NCBI GenBank assembly: GCA_025618425.1
Contig: CM046847.1
Coordinates: forward strand, 15,915,468 to 15,979,467
DNA length: 64,000 nt
Source of the DNA: Heliocidaris tuberculata
Taxonomy: Eukaryota; Echinodermata; Echinoidea; Camarodonta; Echinometridae
Reading direction: 5' to 3'
Part shown: in pieces, positions 10,312-22,102 of the stretch
Numbering within the stretch: the stretch's first letter is position 1
Layout: the number at the start of each line of letters is the position of its first letter
Position numbers and translations under genes: made by a program
The notes under the pieces: model-generated
Seen by the model: only the letters and a program-made list of their open reading frames with translations
What the model was told of the DNA's origin: nothing
The model's database searches: none

Positions 10312-12900
10312 AAGTTGACGCACACATTTGATCATTAACGTTGTATTTCACACCTGCATAACGTATTATCTCAAATAAGTTCAATATGTTGACAACGGCA
10401 GATCATTGTTTCGCTTGGAGACTGAAATAACATGTAGGTTCAGGCACAAAATAGGTTCAGTATAAAAGTGTTCAACAAAGTAGAGTTGTCAGTATTTGCT
10501 CAGCAACACTGATGTCACAGATTTCTTGAAAGAATATATGGCCTCCTAGCTACTGATGTCAAGAGGAAGTGACCATGCAGAGTGTCTAATTGAGTTGATA
10601 GCCATTGAGGGGAAAAAACGGGGAGGGGTAGTCGTTTTTCCGAAGGTTTATAATTCCGAAACACAAAATTCCCATATCAGGGGGTTCATAATTTCGAAAA
10701 TAAAATAGGGTTCATAATTCCTAGCGTCTGTTGAGTTACTCCGAAAGTTCGTTTATCCACACTATTATATGCACAATGTATGGGTGCTATTAATAGCGCC
10801 TACGTCTGTTCATCGGCATCCTTAGTGTAAGATTAGTAGCACTCCTTTGGGTACTGTAACAAGTAGCACCTACGCTGGTGTTAAAGCAGCACTACTAGAG
10901 CAGTTACTGTACGAGCACTCAAGAATTTCTGAAAAATAGCTCTCCCGGTGCTAAAAATAGCTCCCTAAGTGCACAGTTGGTAGCATTTTCTTGGTGTTGT
11001 TTCAAGTTACATACGTAATTACGTAATTTCGGTCACATAATAATTCACGTCTTTTTACTTACAATACTAATCGTCATAAATAATTGAAACCGTTTACAAA
11101 TTATATGGCCTATGTTCGGTTATAGGGAGAGAGAGAGAGGGGGAGAGTTATAGAATTAGAGACGGGGAAAAAAGAAAGGGAACAAGATCATGAAGATCGG
11201 GAAGTGAAGCAATACACGATCGTGAGGCATGTGTCGATAGAAAGATAGATGAAAGGATTATCTAAGACTTGACCTGTTGGAAGTTATTATCAGTTGAGTA
11301 GACATATTTTTTAAAGTTTAAGTTATTGAAATAAGAGGCTTCTTCAACGGCATTATGTATTGTTAGGATTTTCCCTTTATTTGTTTTCATTAGAAACACG
11401 TACTTAAAGTGGTAAGAACATTTTCGTATATTTTTTAGTGTGTTCGTGAAGTCTCATTTGGTTTCTAATATAAATTATTCTTGCGATTTGTTGATCTTCA
11501 GAGTGATTTATTAACCCAGGAGTCTTTTTTTTAATTTTGTCGTCGTTGTTGCTAAGTGGAAAGCGAGTGTATAAACAGAATGGGAGATTTTTAAATAAAA
11601 CTTTTACAGGTTTGATTATCGTCTGTTAAATCAAATCTGACATCTGACATGTCTGTTAATTGTAAACTTTCGACTAGATTAGTGCAGTATTTGCGGCAGT
11701 GTGTTTTATATGTGTGATGTTATTACTGGATAGGTACGTATTTTGTAATTTAGCAAATTGTGAAATGATCTGAGTTTTTTCAGATATCAGAATGAACACT
11801 TGCTTCGGGAAGAAGTTGGATGTTAGCAAAAACGTTACATGCTAACTGCTGAGTGACTTCTTACTCCTGTGGGGGTAGTAATGAATGAGTAAAACACGAG
11901 TTGGACAAGAAAAGTTTAGAGGAATTATGTTCTAACAAGTCAATGAGTTTATGTTAAAATTTATCATAACAAAACATTCTTGCTTAGCATAGGATGAAGA
12001 CTATTAATTCTTGCAGAGCCAATAGGCTTGATTGTGATCGTTTAGATGTATTACACCCAAGCAAGCCTATTTAGGGCGAAATTTGAGGGGAGGAGCTAGC
12101 TCGCGTATTTTCTTTCGCCTTGTGTACTGGCCAAAATGCATCCATCGAGGACTTGCTGTCTCAGGTTTTGGCTCATTTTCTTAAGCTAGTGAGAATTTTT
12201 TTTTTTTTTTTTTAGCTTGTTAGCTTGGTTTATATGCAAATTGTATTTTTCAAAGCATTAATTGTGGTTTTGTAAGATTTGCATTTGTCGTTTCAAGAAA
12301 GAAATTTGCATGTTAATATATAATTTCAGGTTTCATTGCAAGGTGTAAACAGCTGTGTTGTACTTTTTTGCTTGTTTTCAATTCTCAATATAACATTTTC
12401 TTTTGTAATAATGCTTTTTATACAGAAACCAATTGCCACATAACATGTTTATCTCGGAAATGAGCAAGTTTGGGAATATTCCCATTGTAAATATGAAGTA
12501 TAGTTGGTCGCAGTGTATTTTTTCCCCTTTTGTTTACATGTGCATTGTAAGTGATAGACTCATGCACCACCTTGGTTTAAATCAATCATGAAGCGGCCAA
12601 CTTTTAACTTTTAAATGATTTCTTTTACTTCCTTTTGCTGGTTTGTTCTTAATGGAGGAAGAAGGGTCCTGTAAATCGAGGTCAAGTTTCCCTTTGTTTT
12701 TGTTTTTTTTTTACTGGTCAATATATACATTTTTCTTAAACTCTTTTTTTTTTTCTTCTTCTTTTTTTTTTTTTTTTCTTTTTTTTTCCCCCTTCTCTTT
12801 CTTCCTTGATCATTGGCTTGTTGTTCTGCCCAGTTTTTGGGGGGATAATGTTCAGAAATTTTGAAGTAAGTAGTTTTGTATGTAATGTTTTGGAAGTCAA
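10312..12900. other. Non-coding interval between LINE B and LINE C
   Basis: No coding region is supported here. At about 10,625-10,760 there is a degenerate tandem motif of roughly 22 bp around GGTTCATAATTCCGAAA (at least four copies). At 10,780-10,990 a diffuse series of AGTAGCAC-like words occurs, and a short GA-rich tract lies near 11,130. The part from roughly 12,050 may be the LINE C 5' UTR. A poly-T/poly-TTC tract fills 12,700-12,800. No ORF1-like frame is recognisable. Confidence 0.5.
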
Positions 12901-12903
12901 CAA

Positions 12904-15900
12904 TTGCCATACTGTGCCATTGCTCCCCTGGTCCATCCTTCTGATGCGGAAGCTTCAGTTGATCCATACTCTCTCAAAATGATGGAGGAGGAATGTAAAG
13001 CTTTTAATATATCATGCAATTGTTTCTCGATCAATGTTAGAGGGATTAGAGATATTAGTAAAAGAGAAAGAGTATTATCATGGTGTAGAGAAAAAAGAGC
13101 AGATATTGTTTTTATGCAAGAAACATACAGCACCAAGGATGTTGAAGATAGATGGGGCTCAATGTGGAATGGCCCGTGCTTTTTCAGCCACGGTACAAAC
13201 CATAGTAAAGGCGTTTTAACCTTAATAAACCCCTCAGTAGATTTTAAGGTTAACAATATTGTGCAGGATTTAGAAGGTAGATATATCATATTGCAATGTG
13301 TCATTCAAGAGTTGAATGTTATTCTGTGTAACGTTTACTTTCCCACCAGGGATAAAGAAGCTCAGCAAAGACAACTTTTATGTAAAATAGTACGAGAGAT
13401 AGATAAAGTAAATATAAATAAAAGCTCAATAATAATAGGAGGAGATTTTAATATGATAAGGAATTTCGATTTAGATTATATGGGGAATTCTTTACATAGA
13501 GTTCAAAATAGTTTTAATGCACAAATGGATGAGTTTATGGATACATATAATCTTATAGATATTTGGAGGAAGAGAAACCCGTTTAAGAGACAATTTACAT
13601 ACAAACAGAAAAATCCTTTTATGCAGAGTCGTTTGGATTACTGGATCATATCCGAGTGTTTAGAGGGGTATATTGCAAGATCCGAAATTATTCCGTCTGT
13701 TGCATCAGATCATTCATCAATTAATGTGTTTTTTGTTTATGAAAAGTAAGAATAATGAAAAGAAAAACGGACATTCATATTGGAAATTTAATAGTAGCTT
13801 ATGCAATGACATTACATATGTTAACCAAATGAAACAGGAGATAGTTCGGCTAAAAAGTGAGTTTGAATCAGAAATAAAAGACAAACGAGTGTTATGGGAC
13901 TTTATTAAAATGAAAATAAGAAGCTTTACTCAAAAATACTCTAAACAGAAAGCAAAAGTTAGGAGACAATGTATTGATACTTTAGAGAAGGAAATTCAGG
14001 AATTAGAAAGGTTATTGTTAGATAGGATACATGTAGATGCCCAGATTTTGGAATCGTTAGATTGTAAACGGAGAGGCTTACAGGCGCTATATGATTACGC
14101 TAACGAGGGATTAAAAATAAGGTCGAGGGCATCGTGGTATGAAAATGGGGAAAGAAATTCTCATTATTTTAATCAGCTACTAAAGTCCAATAAAAAGAAA
14201 AGCATGATACGGAGATTGTTTGTAACGGGTGAATGTATAAGTTGTGATGAGAAGGAAATTAATCAAGAAATTAAAACATTCTATAGTCAATTATATGCGA
14301 AGCCAGATATATTAGAAAAAGATATAGATGCAGGGTTACATCTCTTTTTGAAAGATTTACCGAAGTTAAGTAGAGAATCAAAAGAGCAGTGTGAAGGAAT
14401 TATTACGGAAGGGGAATGTTTAGCAGCACTTACGCAAATGAAACTTAATAAGTCACCAGGTAATGATGGCTTAACACTGGAATTTTATAATATATTTTGG
14501 CCTGCGGTAGGGGGTTTAGTTGTAGGATCCTTGAACGAAGCATTTTGTCATGGTGAGTTAGCTGCATCTCAGAGGCAAGCGATAATTACTTTAATTGAAA
14601 AAGAAGGGAAGGATCCATTAATGATTAAAAATTATAGACCAATATCCTTGTTAAATTTAGATTATAAAATTCTTTCAAAAATTTTGTCAATTAGAATTAA
14701 GGAAGTTTTAGAAGAGGTAATTTTACCGGATCAAGTTGGTTACATGCAAAATAGGAATATCGGTGAAGCAATAAGGTTGATTGATGATATGTTATTTTTT
14801 ACGACGCATAACAACATACCCGGATATTTAGTAGCAGTGGATTTCGAGAAAGCATTCGACTCGGTTTCACATATGTTTTTACAAAAAGTGCTAAAAGAGT
14901 TTGGATTTGGACAATTATTTCGCAAATGGATCAAAATAATTTATAATAATGCTCTTACTTGTGTTTTAAATGGGGGAAATTCAACAGGTTATTTTAGAAT
15001 AGAAAGGGGAGTAAGACAAGGAGACCCAGTATCACCGTATCTGTTTATTCTATGTATTGAGGTTCTTGCACATATGATACGAAATGATAATCATGTTTTA
15101 GGTATTCGATGTGGTTCAACTGAGGTAAAACAAATATTGTACGCAGATGATATAACGCTTTTTGTTCGAAACATGGAATCGTTGAAAAGATTGGAGGTTT
15201 TGATTGAAAAATTCAAGAATATGTCTGGTTTGAAATATAACAAAGATAAAACATACATTATGATGATAGGTCCTACTAAAGACATAAGTAGGTCGCTGCC
15301 TTATGGAAAGGAAGTACAACTCGTTAGAATACTAGGAGTGTATTTCAGTTTAGATGTAAATGTAAAGGAGTCTATGAACTACAAAGAGATTCTGAGTAAA
15401 ATAAAAAAGTCCTTAACATGGTGGAAACAGAGAGATCTAACGTTGATGGGAAAAATCCAATTATTGAAAACTTTTATATATTCTAAACTAGTGTATGTAG
15501 CATCTCTCATCCCTGTTCCAGAATGGGTGTTTCAGTCTTTGGACAAAATGTGTTTTGAATTTTTATGGAAAGGGAAAGATAAAATTAAAAGGAGTACCTT
15601 GTTCTTAAATTATAAGAAAGGGGGGCTTAAAATGATGGATTTTCGATTATTTATCAAAGTGCAAAGGGTCATGTGGGTTAAGAGACTCTTAATGGGAGAT
15701 CAACGAATGAAATGGAAACAATATTTTGAATATGCAATGCACCTTTATGGAGGAAAATTTATTTTTCAATGCAATTACTTTGTTGGAATGTTAAGGATAG
15801 ATCTACCTCCATTTTATTCAGAGTTATTAGATACGTGGTTAGAAGTAGGATATTTAAGAGAGAAGTATGATGATTTTAAAGGAAAGGAACTCCTTTTTAA

Positions 15901-16826
15901 TAATAAGTATATAATTTTTCGTGGTTCTAGTATATTTGATCATAGCCTATTTGCAAAAGGCATATTTCGACTGGAGCACATTATTGAAAAGAATGGTAGA
16001 TTAAGATCGGATGATTATTTCATCAGAAAAGGTTTGTTTACATGGAACATATCACGAATAAAAATATATTTTTGGAATGATCCCAGATAGTTGGAAGAAA
16101 AAAATGGTGAGAAAAGAAGAGGAGAAAATAGGTTTAGATAAGGGAGAAATCAACTTTGTATTGGGTGACAGAGTAATACCCTTAAGTGAAATCCCATCAA
16201 AAAGATTATACCTACAGTTACTTGATAACAAATCTGAAAATTCATCTGTTCTGAATAAGTTGAAAGATTCGTTTAATATACCCATTATATGTGCAGAAAG
16301 AGCATTTACTAATTTAAGGAAATGTACTCTTAATAGCAAGCTACGAGAATTTCAATTCAAAATGTTACATAGTATTATTTATACAAACCATCATTTGTAT
16401 CGTTTTGGTGTAGTTTCAAACAATTGTTGTTCCTTTTGTAAGAAAGAAGAGGAAACATATAGTCATGTTTTTTACGAGTGTGTTCACATTCAAAATATGT
16501 GGGAAAAGGTTAGCATTGAATTCAAGTATCCTATTTTGAAAGATTTGAACTGGGAGAAAATTTATTTAGGAATTAATATGGAAAATGTGGGGAGAGAAAA
16601 TTTAGTAAATCATCTTATTCTATTAGTTAAATATATGACTTTCCAATGTAGGAAAAGAGCGACACCTCCGACCGAAAAAGAAATTAAAGCAATGATGTCA
16701 GACAATCGATTAGAAGAGAAAAAAAATTGGCTTTGGAGAGAGGTACCCTCTCATTACACCTTAGAAAATGGGAACATTTTGATTTCCGGGACGAAGAGAT
16801 GGACATGGGGAGCTAAGCGTGCTTAA
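12904..16826 (+). pseudogene. LINE C: near-complete L1/Tx1-type ORF2 with two frameshifts
   Basis: ORF2 of a non-LTR retrotransposon, about 1,300 codons in three frames. Part 1 (12,904-13,749) is the APE-type endonuclease with all expected landmarks: SINVRGI, MQETY, GGDFNMI, RLDYWIIS and SDHSSIN. The frame shifts near 13,740. Part 2 (to 16,090) is the RT: LNKSPGNDGLTLEFY, NYRPISLLN, VDFEKAFDSVSH, RGVRQGDPVSPYLFIL, ILYADDITLF (the YADD catalytic pair near 15,139), then the thumb. A second shift lies near 16,077. Part 3 ends at 16,826 with a C-terminal CCHC-type finger (CSFCKKEEE, SHVFYEC). Few stops otherwise, so this copy is younger than LINE A or B. ORF1 was not found. Confidence 0.9.
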
Positions 16827-17210
16827 TAACATCAAAATCATGAAGAAAATTCTGAACTGTAGTTTTTTAAAATCTGAGGCGGAACAACGAACACAATGGG
16901 GGGGGGGGGGGGGGGGGGGGCCTTTTCTTTTTTTTTTTTTTTTTTTTTTTCCTTTTTCTTTTTCTTTTTTTTTTCTCTCATTTTCTTCCTTTTCATCTTC
17001 TTTTTATATTTCCCCCTTTTTTATCACAAAGACTTCCATATATTGCATAATTTACTATTTAATACATGCATGTAAAATATTATGGTTACTTATTATTATG
17101 TAATTTGGCACAATGATACTGCATGTGAATATATTTGTTTGTATATTTTACCTTGATTATTGCGAAAATGTATTTTGAAAAAGGAAGTAATAAAAGATTC
17201 TTAAAAACAA
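16827..17210 (+). other. LINE C 3' UTR with poly-G and poly-T/C tract
   Basis: A run of about 23 G (16,898-16,920) is followed by a 100-bp T- and C-rich block, then AT-rich sequence ending near 17,210 in an A-rich stretch. This fits a LINE 3' UTR and tail. No target-site duplication was identified. Confidence 0.55.
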
Positions 17211-17466
17211 AAAAACACCCAATACTAGATTTTATTTTTCTTTTGGAACATATTTCCCAATATAAGGGCATTCCTGGAGATCAATGTTGATTACGTTATC
17301 ATTTCAAGTGGCTTATCAATTCAGCCATAAAATAAGGTAGGATTTCCCCAGATTTTATGATTTCGTATAGTGCAAAACGTTGTAGCTCCTGTGAGGACAT
17401 TCCAGCCTAAAGCCTCTCTTGAATCATCATTACCACACTGGTTTCGTTCTGCTACTTACTTCACAG

Positions 17467-17617
17467 GAAATGCGTTCGTTGTAAATCTTGCTGTGGCCGA
17501 CATTGGAGTCTCACTCTTCATTAACTCTTTCGGTATCGTTGGCATAGCGACAGATGCGAGTTTCTTCATTGGCAAAGACTGGTTGTGCGAGATAATAGGC
17601 ATCAACTGTATTACAAG
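17467..17617 (+). CDS. Melatonin-receptor-like class A GPCR, exon with TM2 to start of TM3
   Basis: An internal exon of a seven-transmembrane receptor at the plasma membrane. It codes NAFVVNLAVADIGVSL (TM2, with the conserved LAVAD), the first extracellular loop and KDWLCEIIG, which carries the conserved Cys at the start of TM3. The upstream side is a pyrimidine-rich acceptor ending in AG at 17,466. The downstream side is a good donor, AAG|GTGGGT, after 17,617. The exon leaves two bases of a codon (AG), matching the single base that begins the exon at 32,802. An intron just before NAFVV lies in the first intracellular loop, where vertebrate melatonin receptors also have one (family knowledge). 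The TM1 exon is not seen. The open frame extends left to 17,370, but those residues do not look like TM1. Confidence 0.8.
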
Positions 17618-18234
17618 GTGGGTAAACTCATTAGAAGCAGTGTTTTCTGAGGATCTATTGTCTTTTACAAGGTCAAACTTAGATATTTCGCTCTTATTTT
17701 ACCCAAGATTATGAATAAAATCTTTAAAAGAAATATTTGTTGTCAACTATTGGCTTGGCCTAGATCAAAGGTGTCAGAGGCGTTGCTAGATCATGTTGAA
17801 TGGGGAAGGGGTGATTGCATAATATATTCTCGTTTTTTTGGAAAAATCGGTAAGGGGAAATGTTGCATGTTCATAATACATGCCCTGTGAACACCATGTA
17901 GTTTCGATGTTTTGATACGAGTGTTAAGGCCCGTAGGACCACGTTTCGTAAAAACAACGCAAATCGTAAAAATCAACGAGGAAAAAAAAAAAAAAAAAAA
18001 ATTTCATAAAAAAATATTTTTACAAAATAAGACGCATTTCGTAAAACAGGGGTCTCGCAAAACGTTAAAAAATTCGACGTGTTTTACGTTTTGCGGTGCA
18101 TAATGAGGTCCGCAAAACGTAAATCGCAAATCGTAAAACCATATCATATGCAAAGCCCCCCCCCCCCCCCCCCACGGATTTTTAAGTGCCATTATTCAGG
18201 CAACCAGATGAAGATAATTAAACTAGTACCAGAG

Positions 18235-18353
18235 GCGACGCTCCCGGGGGCGGGGGGGGGGGCAGGCGCAGTGCCCCCACTTTTTCAAGAGCCCATTTTC
18301 TCCTAACAATTTACCCTTTTCAGTTGCCCCTCTTCTTTCTCTAATAAGTGCCC
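18235..18353 (+). repeat. GTGCCC tandem repeat, left part
   Basis: A degenerate series of GTGCCC/TTGCCC followed by a T/C-rich spacer, about 25-30 bp per unit and preceded by a G-run. It continues at 23,591 after the 5.2-kb insertion. Confidence 0.65.
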
Positions 18354-19019
18354 TGGGGGGTGTTTCATCAACTAAAATCGATTTCGATTTTAAAATTGAT
18401 TTTAAGATAGAAATCAGTTTTAGCTTAAAATTGATCCGTGAGAGCTGTTTCATCAAATCGATTTTAAGCTAAAATCGATTTAAATTAATTTTTCATAAAT
18501 TTGGAGGGCTCTGTGATCAAGACTAGTGAAATTTGTGTCTGTCAACCACAAAATGGCGACGCCAAACCACTGCTGGAGGGGTCCCCAAAAAGTAAGTAAA
18601 TACCGTTTTTCTTTAAAAAAAAATGTTTTTAATCGATAAAAGAATGTATTATTTTGGTAGAATAAAAGAATTTTCATTACTTTTTTTAAGGAAAATTCAT
18701 AGAACCAATTGGTATTTGTAATAATACTGCTTAATACGGCATCCCCGACTGGGTTACAGATATGCGAATTTCCCCCGCTGTAGGCATTTTAGTCCCATTC
18801 ATATAAATTCATGCAAGTCAAACTCAACTTTTGTCTACCGGCGTAAATCAAATATCATCAATATCAGTTTACAGGAACGTTACTCGTTAGACTAGTAGTC
18901 TATTAGATTTTTCAATTTACCACAATATGCCGGGACGTATGAATCATCACATTTGAAAGTTACGAATGGGTCTTGTGCTTATGACATACAGCCTGGCCCT
19001 GCCCCTACTCCTAGATCTA

Positions 19020-19420
19020 ACTTAAGTTAGACTTAATAGGGTAGGGTCTAGGTATAGATCTACTAATGTCTGGTTTCTGTAACACTCGGTAACAATCGAG
19101 TTTTGTACAAGAAAATGTTCAGTGAGACTCGTCTCTTGTTAGCAATAAGTTTAGCCTAGCTTCCTAGGTTATGAAATGATAGTTACATGTAGACTAGACC
19201 TAGTCTACATCTATGATCTAGAGTAGATGTAGATATAGTCTAGATCTATACTATAGTAGGGTCTATAATATCTAGATGTAGATTTAGTCTAGATCTAGAT
19301 CTAACAGTTAGAGTAACTGTTTGATCTAGACGTAGTCTAGACAAGTAACACGAACAATTAGACTGCCTGGTCCCTGGATCTATTTGTCTTGATCTAGCGT
19401 TAGAACTAGGTCTACTAGAT
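19020..19420. repeat. Degenerate TAGATCTAGA-rich tract
   Basis: Dense short palindromic words (CTAGATCTA, TAGTCTAGA, GTAGATTTAG) in both orientations make up a cryptic simple-sequence region. No coding potential. Confidence 0.65.
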
Positions 19421-19690
19421 TGGCTAGACTAACAATGCTCTAGAGTCAAGGGCAAGGCTAACCTTGTATCTATTGACTATTAAATTCAAAGTTATTTCCC
19501 CATTTTCTTTTTTTGGACACAGTCGGAGATAAGAGTATTCCAACCAGTACTCCAAGGCTAGCCCAAGGGTTTTCTGTAGCCATGTCTTCACCGCATTTGG
19601 TTTTACCAAGTTTGCCCTTGGCCCTGAGGAATGAGAATGGATCTGCAGAATGTGAATGTACATTACAGCTACTGAGCTATAATAGCCCTG

Positions 19691-19741
<51 letters not shown>
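19691..19741 (+). repeat. (ACT)n microsatellite
   Basis: About 17 uninterrupted ACT triplets. Confidence 0.97.
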
Positions 19742-20875
19742 GGTACCATTAAAGCAAGGATAAGTATATTTGGTTTACTAATAAACCCTACTATTACTTC
19801 AAGTGTAATCTGGATTTCCAACTAGTTTGATTACGTGGCAAAGGATAAAAACTGATAATTAAAATCACTCCCTAACAAAAGGTTCATATTGGTAATGGAT
19901 GTGTTGAAGTAAACATAAATAAAGTTGTGATATTAATATTTTAAAAATAAATAGGCAGATCCAAGGTATTTGGCCATTTGATGTCCCCTATGTTACATTA
20001 TGGTATTTAATGAACATGAAATGATATTTGATGCCAATTTCGCAATATCATTTCACTAGATATTTGGTCTAATCCAAGATCAGGTACTGCTTAAAAATCA
20101 TCAGATACATGTACGTTATTCTCAAATTAAAACTTTAATGTGGTTGGTAAAGTTGGGGAAAAAATATCTTGCACTTTAATAAAATTGGAACCACTGACGA
20201 AATTACACTTTAATTCTTTTGAACATACATGTATTTCATTTTTACAAATTGAAAATTATTCTGTGGAATATATTTGCTATCAAAACAGGTAAAATTCTTT
20301 TTTAATCTCAGGTTTTCAAATAGGCCTACATGAATAGAGGTGTGGCATCTACTGCTCATTCATTGCATCTGGACTTTCATGCTTTAGTTGATGTACTTAA
20401 CTTCAATTTGAAAAGGTAAGCAGTATTAGATGACATGATTGGTTTTTGCACACCCTACAATCTAAAATTAAAAAAAATAAAAAAATAAAAATCAATATTA
20501 GTAGTCTTTTTACCAAGCGTAATACTCTTACCCATTCTGAAAATTCCAAAGAGCAACAAAGGCAATATTATCATAATTCTTTTTTTTTTTATTAATCCTT
20601 GTACTTTATTTATTTGAACAAGCATTGTAACTGATATAATTATAAAATATGATTACAGAATGAATTAAAAGAACACTGCTTTTTCCTTAAGTACCCATGA
20701 ATTCATTTATCAGAATTGTGTTTGTATTTTTCTCATTTTTCCAGACTACAGAGGCTGAATCTCCAACAATGATCTGCTCGATATGGCCAGTCTTTAGATA
20801 CTTGTGTAACACCCTCCTTTTCCTGCTCCAAGTTGGACCACAACACCCTACATACCTCTGTATGTAGGTTACATT

Positions 20876-21150
20876 TATGGAGGGGCGGATCCAGGATTTT
20901 GTAAGGGGGCACAAGTCTCAGACAATTTTCTGACAAAAAAACAAAAAACAAAAAAGAAGGTTTATCACATTTTTTGCTCTTTGTCGTCCCAAAAAATTCT
21001 CTGACAAGCAAACCCCCCAAACAAGGAGTGAAAAAAGATTATCATTTCGAAAGGGGGGGGGGGCACAATTTACTAAACAATATACACTTTTATTTCAAGG
21101 GGGAGGGGAACGAGCCGGAAGAGCCCCCTAAATCTGTCACTGCATATATG
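20876..21150. repeat. Short interspersed repeat starting GGGGCGGATCCAGGATTT
   Basis: It begins GGGGCGGATCCAGGATTT, contains several G-runs, and ends near CCCCCTAAATCTGTCACTGC. The two ends are only loosely complementary. A probable small non-autonomous repeat; no frame of interest. Confidence 0.45.
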
Positions 21151-21328
21151 TTCTTTGGAAATGAAATTTATTTGAAAAGGGTTTTTGAAGTCTTTAATCT
21201 AAAAAGGTCAAAATAGATAATTAGATTTTTTTTCATGTTGATAAATCTCAAGATTCACCTGAGCTGCAGTGAATCAATGTGTTTGGCCTATTAGTCCATT
21301 GTCAAGCGGTCAAAGAAATGGCCTTTAA

Positions 21329-21866
21329 CTAAGGGGAAAGTCTACCCTGATTACAAGTTGGTTTTAAAAGAAGCCGAAAAATTAAAATAACAGATCAGTG
21401 AAAGTTTGAGCAAAATATAATAAATAAACAAGTTATGAATTTTTGAAGTTGTAATTAATCAAACACAAATAGGCAACTCCGTGGCGTATCTTGTGAGCTC
21501 CTCTCCTATTTGCCCTGTACCCCAAAAATAATTAATTCAATTTTCTCTAAGGAAAATATTCAAACATACATGCACTTCAGATATAATCATTGCTATGTTT
21601 TTACACAAAACCTGTATGAAACAAATATATTCCTTCATCAGAAACTAAGAAAATGAAAATTTATGAAATTTTCTGTACTGAGCAAATGGGAGAGGAGCTA
21701 GCAAGATACGTCACAGAGTTGCCAATATGTGTTTGATATTACAACTTCAACAAGTCATAACTTTCTTATTTCTTATCAGATTTGGCTCAAACTTTCACTA
21801 ATCTGTTCTCTCATTTTTCTGCTTTTATTCAAATCAATAAAATACCAGGGTGGACTTTCCCTTAAA
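21329..21866. mobile_element. TTAA foldback MITE (copy 2)
   Basis: The left end is AGGGGAAAGTCTACCCTG after CTAA (a likely mutated TTAA). The right end, inverted, is AGGGAAAGTCCACCCTGG before TTAA at 21,863-21,866. The arms pair imperfectly over about 200 bp each (for example AGTTGCC with GGCAACT and GAGCTC with GAGCTA). It has the same architecture and the same AGGG start as copies 1 and 3, but different terminal words. Confidence 0.7.
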
Positions 21867-21937
21867 GGCAATTTCATGAAAACATTTTTGTTGGAAGATA
21901 TTATGTCATGACTAAAAAACTGTACACATTATTCATG

Positions 21938-22102
21938 GGCCGCGGAACGGGGGGGGGGGGGGGGGATGGGGGCTGCAGCCCCCAACTTTTTTTTGAGTAG
22001 ACGCATTTTTATAAAACCTCGGAAAAAAAGTTCGAAAATTTTCAATTAATGAATGAAATCAAATCAGCCCCGCCCCCCCCCTTTCTAAAAGGCTCCGTGG
22101 CC
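21938..22102. mobile_element. 165-bp MITE with GGCCGCGGAAC ends
   Basis: The left end GGCCGCGGAACGGGG and right end CCCC...GGCTCCGTGGCC are inverted with two mismatches. A G-run and GGGGCTGCAGCCCC palindrome sit inside the left end and a C-run inside the right end. Confidence 0.6.

Noticed and set aside
12643..12967. Frames rich in Phe/Ser (plus) or Lys (minus)
   Set aside because: They come from a poly-T/TTC tract.
17370..17466. N-terminal extension of the GPCR exon from an ATG at 17,370
   Set aside because: The residues are not hydrophobic enough for TM1 and a pyrimidine tract plus AG directly precedes NAFVV, so an upstream exon is more likely.
19513..19752. 79-codon frame ending in poly-Tyr
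   Set aside because: The Tyr run is an (ACT)n microsatellite and the rest has no recognisable similarity.
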